Source: Rhizobium sp. Q54 (GTDB lineage Bacteria; Pseudomonadota; Alphaproteobacteria; UBA2966; CAIVPW01). Taken from it: a DNA stretch of 64,000 nucleotides. The stretch covers positions 1-64,000 of the forward strand of contig CAMEYM010000015.1 in assembly GCA_945947575.1 (NCBI GenBank), in the 5' to 3' direction. The position numbers were made by a program, and so were the translations under genes. This document shows positions 25,135 to 35,396 of the stretch, piece by piece (positions within the stretch are counted from its first letter, which is position 1; every line of letters begins with the position of its first letter). Below the pieces are notes generated by a model. It was given only the letters and a program-made list of their open reading frames with translations, made no database searches and was not told the DNA's origin.

Positions 25135-26064
25135 ATGGAGCCGGCCTGCGCAGGCCCCTCGCGCCATCGCCGCGACACGGGTACACGAGTGCCGGTGATC
25201 GCGCCTCGTCTCGCCCTTCCCGCACTTCTGGCCGGCGCCGCGGCGCTTGGATTTTCGCCCATCGCGGTGCGCCTCTCGGAGCTGGGGCCGTCGGCGACGG
25301 CGTTTCACCGGGTGGCCCTGGCGCTGCCCGTGCTGTGGCTGGCGACCCGCCTGGTGCTGGCGGCGGAGCAACGGCCACAACTCACGCGCCGCGATCATTT
25401 CTGGATGGCGCTGGCGGGCGTGTTCTTCGCGGCGGACTTGGCGTTGTGGCACTGGTCGATCCATCTGACGACCGTCGCCAATGCCACCCTGTTCTCGAAC
25501 TTTGCGCCGATCTTCGTCACCGCGGGGGCGTGGATGCTCCTGCGCGAGCGGATCACCGGTGGGTTCCTGGCGGGTGGACTGTGCGCGCTGGCGGGAGCGA
25601 TGCTGCTGATGCGCGGCAGCGCGGCGGCCGGGGGTGGGGCACTGCTGGGCGATCTGCTCGGGCTGTCGACGGCGGTCTTCTACGGCGCGTACCTGGTGAG
25701 CGTGAAGGGGCTGCGCGAGCGGCTGCCGGCGTCGGTGGTGATGCTGTGGAGCGGCGTCGCCATGAGCGTGGTGCTGCTGGTGGTGGCGGTAGTGTCCGGC
25801 GAAGACCTGTGGCCGCGAACGGCGCGCGGCTGGGTGGTGCTGCTGGCGGTGGCGTGGCTCAGCCATGCGGCGGGGCAGGGGCTGATCGCGTGGGCGCTCA
25901 AGCACCTGCCGGCGTCGTTCACTTCCGTGACCCTGCTGCTGCAGCCGCTGGTGGCGGCGGTGCTGGCGTGGGTGCTGTTCGAGGAAGCGTTGGGGCCGCT
26001 GCAGGCGGCGGGGGCGGCGCTGGTGCTGGCGGGGATCGTGTGGGCGCGGCGGAGCAGTGCTTAG
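25135..26064 (+). CDS. DMT-superfamily (EamA) transporter
   Basis: This is an inner-membrane protein with about ten membrane segments in two EamA repeats (roughly residues 22-155 and 165-305). It shows the usual features ALGFSPIAVRLSELGPSATAFHRVALALPVLW, LTTVANATLFSNFAPIFVTAGAWMLLRERI and HLPASFTSVTLLLQPLVAAVLAWVLFEE. Such proteins export metabolites or amino acids, but the substrate is unknown. The ATG at 25135 precedes 20 residues that look less conserved; GTG 25195 (VIAPRLALPALLAG) is an alternative start. The DNA is rich in CTG/GCG codons like its neighbours. Confidence 0.88.
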   Translation: MEPACAGPSRHRRDTGTRVPVIAPRLALPALLAGAAALGFSPIAVRLSELGPSATAFHRVALALPVLWLATRLVLAAEQRPQLTRRDHFWMALAGVFFAADLALWHWSIHLTTVANATLFSNFAPIFVTAGAWMLLRERITGGFLAGGLCALAGAMLLMRGSAAAGGGALLGDLLGLSTAVFYGAYLVSVKGLRERLPASVVMLWSGVAMSVVLLVVAVVSGEDLWPRTARGWVVLLAVAWLSHAAGQGLIAWALKHLPASFTSVTLLLQPLVAAVLAWVLFEEALGPLQAAGAALVLAGIVWARRSSA

Positions 26065-26115
26065 CGCCGCATGCCGGCCGAATGCTTCGACGGGCCCAGC
26101 ACGAGGGAGTCTTTG

Positions 26116-26394
26116 CTACTTCTTCGATCGCCAGAAGCCGCCGAAAAGGATTCCGGCGCCGATGGCGAAGCCGAGGTCGTAGCGCCACGCGGCGTGGTTC
26201 GCCTCGTACATCTGCACGTTGTCGGTGAACAGCGAGATGACGAGGGTGAACGGCGCGATGATGCCGTGCCAGATGCCGAGCCAGAAGCCGGCGTCGTGCG
26301 CCTCGCTGACGAGGGGATTGGGGCCCGGCGCGCAGGCGGACAGGGCCGCGAGGGCCACGGCTACCAGGGCAAGGGTACGGCCTGGGGCGGACAT
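26116..26394 (-). CDS. Small lipoprotein with a transmembrane hairpin
   Basis: This is a 92-residue protein with a lipoprotein signal (MSAPGRTLALVAVALAALSAC, lipobox LSAC). The mature part has two hydrophobic segments (AGFWLGIWHGIIAPFTLVISLF and YDLGFAIGAGILFGGFW) and ends RSKK. I recognise it as a type often annotated as hypothetical in Proteobacteria, without a function. ATG at 26394 is chosen because the signal starts there; an upstream ATG at 26415 adds seven residues. It lies four bases after the SRPBCC gene, in the same direction. Confidence 0.72.
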   Translation of the reverse strand: MSAPGRTLALVAVALAALSACAPGPNPLVSEAHDAGFWLGIWHGIIAPFTLVISLFTDNVQMYEANHAAWRYDLGFAIGAGILFGGFWRSKK

Positions 26395-26418
26395 GGACGG
26401 GCGGCCAGGGATCACTGG

Positions 26419-26913
26419 CTACTTCTTGCGGAGCGGCGCCGCCGGCGGCGCGGGAGCGCGTTGGGCGGCGGCGGTGAGGCCGCTGACGACGGTCGGCTCG
26501 AAGCGCTTCTTGATGGCGGCGATGCCGGCTTTGTAGAAGGTGCGCATGCCGGCGCCGATGCTTTCGGTCTGGGTCTTGTCCTTCGCCTCGTAGTTGCACA
26601 CCCACGAGACCGTGCAGCTGCCGTCGCCGTGGTCCATCACCATCAGCGTGCTGATGTGGGAGGCCAAGCCCAGGCCGCCGTTCTCGATGGAGTAGGTGTA
26701 GGCGAGCGGCTCGTCGCTGCGGGCGATTTGCTTCTCCATCAGGACGTCGCCGCCGGCCAGCGTCACCGTGCGCAGCGCGCCGGCGCCAGACCCTTGCGTC
26801 TCCGCCGATTTGATGCCGGGCGCCCACTTGTGGATGCCGTCGAAGCGGCCGACCAGCTCCCAGACCTTGGGTCCGGAAGCCTTGACGTGCTCGGCCACGG
26901 TTACGTTCGGCAT
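26419..26913 (-). CDS. SRPBCC (START/Bet v1-like) family protein
   Basis: This 164-residue protein resembles polyketide cyclase/START-like SRPBCC proteins, which bind hydrophobic ligands in a deep pocket. Recognisable features are the N-terminal VAEHVKASGPKVWELVGRFDGIHKWAPGI, the central strand pattern LAYTYSIENGG and the amphipathic C-terminal helix region IGAGMRTFYKAGIAAIKKRF. A Pro/Ala-rich tail (APAPPAAPLRKK) follows. No export signal is seen. It precedes the small lipoprotein in a two-gene unit. Confidence 0.85.
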   Translation of the reverse strand: MPNVTVAEHVKASGPKVWELVGRFDGIHKWAPGIKSAETQGSGAGALRTVTLAGGDVLMEKQIARSDEPLAYTYSIENGGLGLASHISTLMVMDHGDGSCTVSWVCNYEAKDKTQTESIGAGMRTFYKAGIAAIKKRFEPTVVSGLTAAAQRAPAPPAAPLRKK

Positions 26914-27091
26914 CTGGCTGGAGCGGTCCCCTGTGGATAAAGCGGTGGAAAAATCGCACAGCGGCCGCAGAAAGTCAGCCCTCGTTTGTTACCGTGTGAT
27001 GGACGTCACACCTTGGGGGCCGTCGCGACGAAGGCGCGCCGGCGCCTAGCGCCCGTTCCGGGCGACCGGCCGGCGCGTGTAAGGTGCGCCC

Positions 27092-27244
27092 GTGCAGCAG
27101 TTCGACTACGCGCTGATCGTGCTGTTGGTGGCCGTCGCCGGCCTGGCGGTGGCGTCGCTGCTGGGGGCGAGCCTGGGACCGTTGGATCCGGTCGAGGCGG
27201 TCGGCAGGGCGTTGGACTGGATGGGAGCCCAACTCGCGGGCTGA
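27092..27244 (+). CDS. 50-residue single-span membrane protein, weakly Flp-pilin-like
   Basis: A GTG start at 27092 has a good ribosome site (AAGG, seven to nine bases upstream) and codes for a 50-residue protein. One strongly hydrophobic segment covers residues 5-28 (DYALIVLLVAVAGLAVASLL), followed by an amphipathic end (DPVEAVGRALDWMGAQLAG). The segment looks like the core of Flp/Fap type IVb pilins (I-E-Y-A-L-I-V), but it lacks the basic leader and the Gly-Ala processing site. Function is unknown. It ends 14 bases from the convergent TolB-like gene. Confidence 0.5.
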   Translation: MQQFDYALIVLLVAVAGLAVASLLGASLGPLDPVEAVGRALDWMGAQLAG

Positions 27245-27258
27245 GGCCTAGAGAGAGC

Positions 27259-27855
27259 TCACCACTCCTCGGGGCCCTTGGTGCCGCGATCGAGCGGCAG
27301 CACGGTGCGCAGGGCGAAGGCGATCTCGCGCTGGGTCTCATCGGAGGCGCCGACGCGGCGCGTCTTGAAGAACGTGCCCTTCCACAGGACGCGCTTGGTG
27401 GCGCAGTCGGTGAGGGTGGCGTGCATGCGCAAATCGTCCTCGGTGCCGCCCAACGTCGTAGCCAGCACGTAGCGCACGCCGAGCACGCGGCCCTGCTCGT
27501 GGTGCGGGATGGTCTCGCCGCGCATCGCCTCGGCGGCGCGGTCGTCAGCGACCCGCAGTCCCAGGCCACCAAGCTCCTGGGTGACGTCGCGGGCCAACTC
27601 CTGCACGACGGGTCTCGACAGCCTGGCGCCGGGCTCGGTCGCCATCGGCAACAACGCGATGGAAAGGGGATGCGGCGGGCTCTGGGTCGCCTCGAGCTCG
27701 ACGAACGGCGAGGTGTCCTCGGCGGCTTCGTAGGCGGCCACAAAGGTCGGGTCGATGCGCGGGAAGACGATCGACATGGACGTCAGCAAGCCGACCATCC
27801 CTGCGCCCGCGGCGAGGATGGCGACGTTGCGTGCCTGGTGATCGTTGCCTGACAT
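27259..27855 (-). CDS. Membrane-anchored TolB-N/FlgO-like protein
   Basis: This is a 198-residue protein with one N-terminal membrane segment (VAILAAGAGMVGLLTSMSIVF) and a periplasmic domain. The domain reads like the TolB-N-like module often found beside class III cyclases: IALLPMATEPG, VVQELARDVTQELGGLGLRV, GRVLGVRYVLATTLGG, MHATLTDCATKRVLWKGTFFKT. Here the module stands alone. ATG at 27855 is chosen because the membrane anchor follows directly; the frame stays open to 27972. No regulator or cyclase is adjacent. Confidence 0.72.
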   Translation of the reverse strand: MSGNDHQARNVAILAAGAGMVGLLTSMSIVFPRIDPTFVAAYEAAEDTSPFVELEATQSPPHPLSIALLPMATEPGARLSRPVVQELARDVTQELGGLGLRVADDRAAEAMRGETIPHHEQGRVLGVRYVLATTLGGTEDDLRMHATLTDCATKRVLWKGTFFKTRRVGASDETQREIAFALRTVLPLDRGTKGPEEW

Positions 27856-27964
27856 GGAGCTCAATGTAGCGCGCGCAGCGTGGTTTTTCACTAAGGCGTA
27901 CGACCACCTTGAAACGACAGGCGATCCTTCGGTGGTGGTCGAACGGGCCACCCCGCGGCTCCAA

Positions 27965-28015
27965 CCCCTCACCCGCCGGGGGTGAGGGGGGGCGGGGCCT
28001 TCCCGTACGGGAAGG
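27965..28015. repeat. Paired palindromes (REP-like) closing the Calvin operon
   Basis: Two inverted repeats lie back to back. One is CCCCTCACCC with its complement (27965-27974/27980-27989, five-base loop). The other is a perfect 18-bp palindrome CCTTCCCGTACGGGAAGG (27998-28015), touching the stop codon of cbbX. The sequence style (CCCTCACCC...GGGAAGGTTAGGG) resembles dispersed intergenic repeats of Proteobacteria. In transcripts it would fold just after cbbX and could end or protect the cbb mRNA. Confidence 0.7.
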
Positions 28016-28930
28016 TTAGGGTTGGAAGACGCGGCTCGCCAGCAGGTCTTCGGCCTCGATGGTGGTGAGGTCGTGGCGGGTCAGGTTGGTGCGGTCCTTG
28101 CGGCCGAACAGGCGGTTGGCCTGGCGCAGCTTGGCGCGGTCGAGCGCGTTGCGCATCGAGCGCGCATTGGCGAAGTGCGGCATCTTCATGCGGCGCGGGA
28201 TGTAGTCGCGCAGCACCTTCTCCGCCTCGGGCGTCAGCACGTAATGCTGGGCGTCCACCATCAGCTTGGCGATCGACATCAGCTCCTTCTCCGAGTAGTC
28301 GGGGAAGTCGATGTGGTGGGCGATGCGGCTGCGGAAGCCCGGGTTCGACTGGAAGAACACTTCCATGCGGTTGGCGTAGCCGGCCAGGATGACGACGAGG
28401 TCGTCGCGCTGGTTCTCCATGACCTGGAGGAGAATCTCGATCGCCTCCTGGCCGTAGTCGCGCTCGTTCTCGGGCTTGTAGAGGTAATAGGCCTCGTCGA
28501 TGAAGAGGACGCCGCCCATCGCCTTCTTGATGACTTCGCGGGTCTTGGGCGCGGTGTGGCCGATGTACTGGCCGACGAGGTCGTCGCGAGTCACCGAGAC
28601 GAGGTGACCCTGGCGGACGTAGCCGAGGTTCTTGAGGATCTCGGCCATGCGCAGCGCGACGGTGGTCTTGCCGGTGCCGGGATTGCCGGTGAACGACATG
28701 TGCAGCGTCGGTGCGCCGGTCTCGAGACCCATCGAGCGCCGCGCCTTATCGACGAGGAGAAGTGCAGCAATTTCGCGGATGCGTTGCTTGACGGGGGCGA
28801 GCCCGACGAGCTCGCGGTCGAGCTTCTCGAGCACTGCCTGGACGTTCGAGCGCGCGAACTCGCCCTCGAGGTCAAAGGAATCGGGGAAGGCTTGTACGCC
28901 TTCGGACTTTTCTTCGGGATTTGCGGTCAT
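28016..28930 (-). CDS. cbbX: Red-type RuBisCO activase CbbX
   Basis: This AAA+ ATPase remodels red-type RuBisCO to release inhibitory sugar phosphates. Walker A is [11 protein letters not shown] and Walker B is [11 protein letters not shown]. The pore-loop region [16 protein letters not shown] and sensor/arginine-finger region [16 protein letters not shown] are also present. At 304 residues it has normal length. It is the last gene of the Calvin operon, 101 bases after cbbS, and is preceded by a strong hairpin. Its presence shows that the large and small subunits belong to the red-type form I enzyme. Confidence 0.95.
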   Translation of the reverse strand: MTANPEEKSEGVQAFPDSFDLEGEFARSNVQAVLEKLDRELVGLAPVKQRIREIAALLLVDKARRSMGLETGAPTLHMSFTGNPGTGKTTVALRMAEILKNLGYVRQGHLVSVTRDDLVGQYIGHTAPKTREVIKKAMGGVLFIDEAYYLYKPENERDYGQEAIEILLQVMENQRDDLVVILAGYANRMEVFFQSNPGFRSRIAHHIDFPDYSEKELMSIAKLMVDAQHYVLTPEAEKVLRDYIPRRMKMPHFANARSMRNALDRAKLRQANRLFGRKDRTNLTRHDLTTIEAEDLLASRVFQP

Positions 28931-28988
28931 GGTGGCCCTGCTGTGGTGGGGCCGGTGGGACGTTGCCAGGGCCCCGTCTCGGGTAGTG

Positions 28989-29017
28989 CTCCCGGGGCGC
29001 GTGGGGCGCCCCGGGAG
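28989..29017 (-). promoter_or_regulatory. Strong hairpin between cbbS and cbbX
   Basis: An 11-bp perfect stem (CTCCCGGGGCG, 28989-28999, with its complement at 29007-29017) and a seven-base loop lie 14 bases after the cbbS stop. No T run follows in the minus direction. This fits an mRNA-stabilising or partial read-through element that would keep cbbLS mRNA in excess over cbbX, rather than a full terminator. Confidence 0.6.
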
Positions 29018-29031
29018 TCGTGATCGACTGC

Positions 29032-29469
29032 CTACTTGTAGCGTTCGCCGCGCGGCTTATCGGTCGCGTAGCTGTGCACCCGGTAGTGGATGCTGCGGCC
29101 CGGGCCCTCGGTACGAGCCAGGCCAAGACCCGGCTCGTGCTTCGGACGGTTGACGATGAAGGACATCGCCACCGACTCGCGCCAGCGAGCGTTATCGAAC
29201 GCCTGCACCTTGATGTAGTGGTTGGCGCCCCACACCTTGCGGCACTCGTTGACTTCGAGCATCACCGCGGCGGGATCCTTGGTGTCGAACATCGGCTGGC
29301 ACCACATCTCCCAGTACGTGTTGCGGGGATGCGGGTCGTCGGTGTACTCGACGCTGACGGCGAAGCCCATCTTGATGGCGTAGGCGATCTGGGCCTTGAT
29401 CTGGTCGTCGGTCAGCGGCGGCAGGAACGAGAACTGCCCCTGCGTCATGTTGCGCGGATTTTCGTGCAT
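29032..29469 (-). CDS. cbbS: RuBisCO small subunit, form I red-type
   Basis: This 145-residue small subunit caps the large-subunit octamer. Recognisable features are [22 protein letters not shown] near the start, [14 protein letters not shown] and VKVQAFDN-like strands ([13 protein letters not shown]). The C-terminal extension ([21 protein letters not shown]) is typical of red-type small subunits, where it forms the hairpin lining the solvent channel. It lies 27 bases downstream of cbbL in the cbb operon. Confidence 0.96.
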   Translation of the reverse strand: MHENPRNMTQGQFSFLPPLTDDQIKAQIAYAIKMGFAVSVEYTDDPHPRNTYWEMWCQPMFDTKDPAAVMLEVNECRKVWGANHYIKVQAFDNARWRESVAMSFIVNRPKHEPGLGLARTEGPGRSIHYRVHSYATDKPRGERYK

Positions 29470-29496
29470 CTTCGTGTCTCCTGATTCGCGGGGAGG

Positions 29497-31047
<1,551 letters not shown>

Positions 31048-32262
31048 CTAGTGCTTTGCGGCTTTGCTGCTCCGAATCAACGCGGCGACACCCGGCAGGT
31101 CTTTGCCCTCGAGCCACTCGAGGAACGCGCCACCGGCGGTCGAAACGTAGGTGAACTGATCGACGACCCCGGCGTGGGCGAGCGCGGCGACCGTATCGCC
31201 GCCGCCGGCCACACCGAGAAGCTTGCCGTCCTTGCACATCTTGGCGACCGCCTTGGCCACCGCGTTGGTCGCGGCGTCGAACGGCGGAATCTCGAACGCG
31301 CCGAGCGGCCCGTTCCAGACAACTGTCTTGCAGCTGCCGAGCTTGGCGATGATCGACTGCGCGGCCCTCGGGCCGAGGTCGAGGATCATCCCATCCGCGG
31401 GCACATTGCCAGTGGCAACGACCTGCGACGCGGCACCGGCCTTGAACTCCTTGGCGATGACGACGTCTTCCGGCAGCACGATCTCGCAGCCGGCCTTCTT
31501 GGCTTCGGCATCGATCTTCTTCGCTGTGTCGACGAGCGTCGGCTCGGCCAGGCTCTTGCCGACCTGCACGCCACGGGCGAGCAAGAAGGTGTTCGCCATG
31601 CCGCCACCAATGACCAGGACGTTGACGCGCTTGATGAGGTTGCCCAGGAGGTCGAGCTTGGTCGACACCTTGGCGCCGCCGACGACGGCCGCGACCGGGC
31701 GCACCGGATTGGCGAGCGCCTTGTCGAGGGCTGAGAGCTCGGCCTCCATGCTGCGCCCGGCCACCGACGGCAGCAGATTGGCAATCGCCTCGACGGAAGC
31801 GTGGGCGCGATGCGACACGGAGAAGGCGTCGTTGACGTAGATGTCGCCGAGCTTGGCGAGATCCTTCGCGAACGCCTGGTCGTTGCCTTCCTCGCCGTTG
31901 TGGTAGCGGAGGTTCTCCAGCACCACGACGTCGCCGTTCTTCATCTTGCCGACGACGGCCTCGGCATCCGGGCCGATGCAGTCGTTGCCGAACGCGACCG
32001 GCTTGCCCAGCACCTCCGCGACCGCCTTGGCGACCGGCGCCAGCGAGTACTCCGGCACGCGCTTGCCCTTCGGGCGCTCGAAGTGGGCGAGCAGGATGAC
32101 TTTGGCGCCCTTCTTCGACAGCTCGCGGAGAGTGTCCGCGGTGCGCTCGATACGAGTCTTGTCGGTGACCTTGCCGTCCTTCATCGGGACGTTGAGGTCG
32201 GCGCGCACCAGGACGCGCTTCCCCGCAACGTCCACGTCATTGATGGTCTTGAACTTCGACAT
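31048..32262 (-). CDS. pgk: Phosphoglycerate kinase
   Basis: This enzyme converts 3-phosphoglycerate and ATP to 1,3-bisphosphoglycerate, the first reductive step after RuBisCO. Signatures are [11 protein letters not shown] near the start, [12 protein letters not shown] (AHFERP replaces the more usual SHLGRP), [32 protein letters not shown] and GGGDTVAAL. It has 404 residues, normal for bacteria. The start at 32262 lies two bases after the gap stop, so the two are translationally coupled in the cbb operon. Confidence 0.96.
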   Translation of the reverse strand: MSKFKTINDVDVAGKRVLVRADLNVPMKDGKVTDKTRIERTADTLRELSKKGAKVILLAHFERPKGKRVPEYSLAPVAKAVAEVLGKPVAFGNDCIGPDAEAVVGKMKNGDVVVLENLRYHNGEEGNDQAFAKDLAKLGDIYVNDAFSVSHRAHASVEAIANLLPSVAGRSMEAELSALDKALANPVRPVAAVVGGAKVSTKLDLLGNLIKRVNVLVIGGGMANTFLLARGVQVGKSLAEPTLVDTAKKIDAEAKKAGCEIVLPEDVVIAKEFKAGAASQVVATGNVPADGMILDLGPRAAQSIIAKLGSCKTVVWNGPLGAFEIPPFDAATNAVAKAVAKMCKDGKLLGVAGGGDTVAALAHAGVVDQFTYVSTAGGAFLEWLEGKDLPGVAALIRSSKAAKH

Positions 32263-32264
32263 GA

Positions 32265-33269
32265 CTAGCCGAGCTTCGCCATCGCCTGGGCGGTGTCGAT
32301 CATGCGGCAGGCAAAGCCCCACTCGTTGTCGTACCAGGAGAGAACCCGGGCGAAGTTGTCGCCGACGGTCTTGGTCTCGAGCATGTCGACCGTCGAGGAC
32401 CAGGTCGTGTGGTTGTAGTCGGAAGACACGAGTGGCTCGTTGGAGACGTTCAGCACGCCCTTGAGCTTGCCCTTGGAAGCTTCGGTGAAGGCGGCGTTGA
32501 TCGCCTCGACCGTCACCTTCTTGGTCGGCACGAACTTCAGATCGACCACCGACACGTTGGCGGTCGGCACGCGGATGGCGGTGCCATCGAGACGGCCCTT
32601 GAGCTCCGGCAGCACGAGCTGGACGGCCTTGGCGACGCCCGACGAGGCCGGGATCATCGACAGCGCCGCGGCGCGCGAGCGGCGCGGATCGGAGTGCAGG
32701 GTGTCCTGCAGGCGCTGGTCGGCGGTGTACGAGTGGATCGTCGTCATGAAGCCCTTCTCGATGCCGAACGCCTGGTGCAGCACCATGGCGACGGGCGAAA
32801 GGCAGTTCGTGGTGCACGACGCATTCGAGACGATGGTGTGCTTCTTCTCGAGCTTGTCGTGGTTGACGCCGTAGACGACGGTGAGATCGACGCCGTCGGC
32901 CGGAGCGGAGATGAGCACGCGCTTGGCGCCGGCCTTGATGTGGGCCTCGGCTTCCTCACGCTTGGTGAATCGCCCGGTGCACTCCAGCACCAGGTCCACG
33001 CCCAGATCCTTCCACGGCAGCTTGGACGGATCCTTCTCGGCGAGCACCTTCATGGTGCCCTTGCCGGCATCCATGGTGTCCTTGGTGGTGGTCACGGTGC
33101 CGCCAAAACGGCCGTGGATCGAGTCGTAGCGGAAGAGGTGAGCGTTCGCCTCAACCGAGCCGAGGTCGTTGAGCGCGACGACCTTCAGGTCGGGGCGATT
33201 GGTCTCGAGGATCGCACGCAGTGCGAGGCGCCCGATTCGTCCGAAACCGTTGATTGCTACGTTGGCCAT
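32265..33269 (-). CDS. gap: Glyceraldehyde-3-phosphate dehydrogenase
   Basis: This enzyme reduces 1,3-bisphosphoglycerate to glyceraldehyde 3-phosphate. NAD(P) binding is shown by [13 protein letters not shown]. The catalytic Cys is in SNASCTTNC, and the His lies in the later [11 protein letters not shown] region. The C-terminal [12 protein letters not shown] is characteristic. At 334 residues the length is normal. It is followed by pgk after two bases and preceded by tkt, as part of the cbb operon. Cofactor preference (NADH or NADPH) is not decided here. Confidence 0.96.
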   Translation of the reverse strand: MANVAINGFGRIGRLALRAILETNRPDLKVVALNDLGSVEANAHLFRYDSIHGRFGGTVTTTKDTMDAGKGTMKVLAEKDPSKLPWKDLGVDLVLECTGRFTKREEAEAHIKAGAKRVLISAPADGVDLTVVYGVNHDKLEKKHTIVSNASCTTNCLSPVAMVLHQAFGIEKGFMTTIHSYTADQRLQDTLHSDPRRSRAAALSMIPASSGVAKAVQLVLPELKGRLDGTAIRVPTANVSVVDLKFVPTKKVTVEAINAAFTEASKGKLKGVLNVSNEPLVSSDYNHTTWSSTVDMLETKTVGDNFARVLSWYDNEWGFACRMIDTAQAMAKLG

Positions 33270-33337
33270 CGATCTCTCCCGTTTTCCCCTAGTGCCCGAT
33301 TCTTGTTGGATGCCCTGCGCCGCGAAAAGGTTCCCGG

Positions 33338-35359
33338 CTACTTCAGTTTGGCCTTCGCTGCCGCGACGACGTTCGCGGCGGTGATGCCGAAGTGGTTGTA
33401 GAGGTCCTTGATCGGCGCGGAGGCGCCGAACGAGGTCATGCCGACGAATGCGCCGTTGTCGCCCACCAGGCGATCCCAGCCGAACGGCACCATCGCCTCG
33501 ACGCCGACGCGCACCGTGTTCACGCCGACGATGCGGTCGCGGACCGCCTCCGGCTGCTTCTCGAGGAGCTCGAAGCTGGGCACCGAGACGACGCGCGTGG
33601 CGACGCCTTCGGCCTGCAGCATCTTCTGCGCCTCCATGGCGATGTGCACCTCGGAACCCGTGCCGAGCAGGGTTACCTTGGCCGTACCGGCGGCGGGTGA
33701 GATTTCGTATGCGCCGCGCTCGCACAGGTTCTCATCGGTGTGCTGCTTGCGCAGGACCGCGAGGTTCTGGCGGGTGAGCGCCAGCACCGACGGGCCGGTC
33801 TTGTGCTCGATGGCGATCTGCCAGCATTCGGCCGTCTCGACCGCGTCGCACGGGCGCAGCAACAGCACGTTCGGCATGCAGCGCAGCGCCGCGAGGTGCT
33901 CGACCGGCTGATGGGTCGGGCCGTCCTCGCCGAGGCCGATGGAGTCGTGCGTCATGACGTAGATGACGCGCTGGTGCATCAGTGCCGAGAGGCGCAGCGC
34001 CGGCCGCAGGTAGTCGGTGAAGATCAGGAAGGTGCCGCCGTACGGGATGACGCCGCCGTGCAGCGCCATGCCGTTCATGGCGGAAGCCATGCCGTGCTCG
34101 CGGACGCCGTAGTGCATGTAGCGGCCGCCCCAATTCTTCGGGTTCATCACGCCCATGGGCTTGGTGAACGTCAGGTTGGAGTGGGTGAGGTCGGCCGAGC
34201 CGCCCACCATCTCCGGCACCGCAGGGTTGTAGGCCTCGAGCGTCAGCTGGCTCGACTTGCGCGTCGCGACGTTGGGCGCCTCCGTCGAGAACTTGCGCTT
34301 GAGGGCGAGGACCGTGTCCTTGAAGCCGGCGGGCAGGGTGCCCGACATGCGGCGGTTGAATTCGTCCTTCTTGGCCTTGTCGAGCTTGTCGAGGCGCACG
34401 CGCCAGTCGGTCGCGGCCTTGAGCGAGCGGGTGCCGGCCATGCGCCACGCCGAGAGAATGTTCTCCGGGATAACGAACGCCTCGTGGGGCCAGTTCAGCT
34501 TGACGCGGGTGGCAGCGACCTCATCCTTGCCGAGCGCGGCGCCGTGCGCCGACTCGGACCCGGCCTTATTGGGTGAGCCGTAGGCGATGATGGTCTTGCA
34601 GGCGATCATCGACGGCTTGTCGGTGACGGCCTGGGCTTCCTTGATAGCCTTCTCGATCTCGGCCGGGTTGTGGCCGTCGATGGAGATCACGTGCCAGCCG
34701 CACGAGCGGAAGCGCGCCGGCTGGTCGTCGGACTCGGACAGGTCGGTCGGGCCGTCGATGCAGATGCTGTTGTCGTCGAAGAAGACGATCAGCTTGCCGA
34801 GCTTGTAGTGCCCGGCCATCGAGATGGCTTCCTGCGAGATGCCCTCCATCAAGCAGCCGTCGCCGGCGATGACGTAGGTGTTGTGGTTGACGATGTCGTC
34901 GCCGTACAGCGCGTTCAGGTGGCGCTCCGCCATGGCGAAGCCGACCGAGTTGGCGAGGCCCTGGCCGAGCGGACCGGTGGTGGTCTCGATGCCGGGGTGC
35001 TTGGCGTGGCCCTCGTACTCTGGGTGGCCGTTGGCCATCGAGCCGAGCTGGCGGAAGCGCTTGAGCTGGTCGATCGTCCACTTCGGATAGCCGAGCAGAT
35101 ACAGCAGCGCGAACTGCAGCATCGAGCCGTGGCCGGCCGATAGGATGAAGCGGTCGCGATCCGGCCACTCGGGCTGGCTCGGATCAAACTTCAGGAACTT
35201 GGTGAACAGCACCGTCGCCACGTCGGCCATGCCCATCGGCATGCCCGGGTGGCCCGAGTTGGCTGCCTCGACCGCATCGATCGACAAGAACCGGATGGCG
35301 TTCGCCAGTTCGTTGTGGCTGACCATCGACTCCGACTTCGACTTCTCGGCGACCGGCAT
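33338..35359 (-). CDS. tkt: Transketolase
   Basis: This thiamine-diphosphate enzyme exchanges two-carbon units in the regenerative phase of the Calvin cycle. Features are AVEAANSGHPGMPMGMADVATVL, the ThDP motif from VIAGDGCLMEGISQEA to FFDDN, DGHNPAEIEKA, and the pyrimidine-domain TYGGTFLIF-like and DSIGLGEDGPTHQPVEH regions. It has 673 residues, normal for the family. It sits between prk (37 bases) and gap (68 bases) in the cbb operon. Confidence 0.96.
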   Translation of the reverse strand: MPVAEKSKSESMVSHNELANAIRFLSIDAVEAANSGHPGMPMGMADVATVLFTKFLKFDPSQPEWPDRDRFILSAGHGSMLQFALLYLLGYPKWTIDQLKRFRQLGSMANGHPEYEGHAKHPGIETTTGPLGQGLANSVGFAMAERHLNALYGDDIVNHNTYVIAGDGCLMEGISQEAISMAGHYKLGKLIVFFDDNSICIDGPTDLSESDDQPARFRSCGWHVISIDGHNPAEIEKAIKEAQAVTDKPSMIACKTIIAYGSPNKAGSESAHGAALGKDEVAATRVKLNWPHEAFVIPENILSAWRMAGTRSLKAATDWRVRLDKLDKAKKDEFNRRMSGTLPAGFKDTVLALKRKFSTEAPNVATRKSSQLTLEAYNPAVPEMVGGSADLTHSNLTFTKPMGVMNPKNWGGRYMHYGVREHGMASAMNGMALHGGVIPYGGTFLIFTDYLRPALRLSALMHQRVIYVMTHDSIGLGEDGPTHQPVEHLAALRCMPNVLLLRPCDAVETAECWQIAIEHKTGPSVLALTRQNLAVLRKQHTDENLCERGAYEISPAAGTAKVTLLGTGSEVHIAMEAQKMLQAEGVATRVVSVPSFELLEKQPEAVRDRIVGVNTVRVGVEAMVPFGWDRLVGDNGAFVGMTSFGASAPIKDLYNHFGITAANVVAAAKAKLK

Positions 35360-35396
35360 GGGCGTATTCCTTTCCTGAGACGCTATTGTCTCGGTA

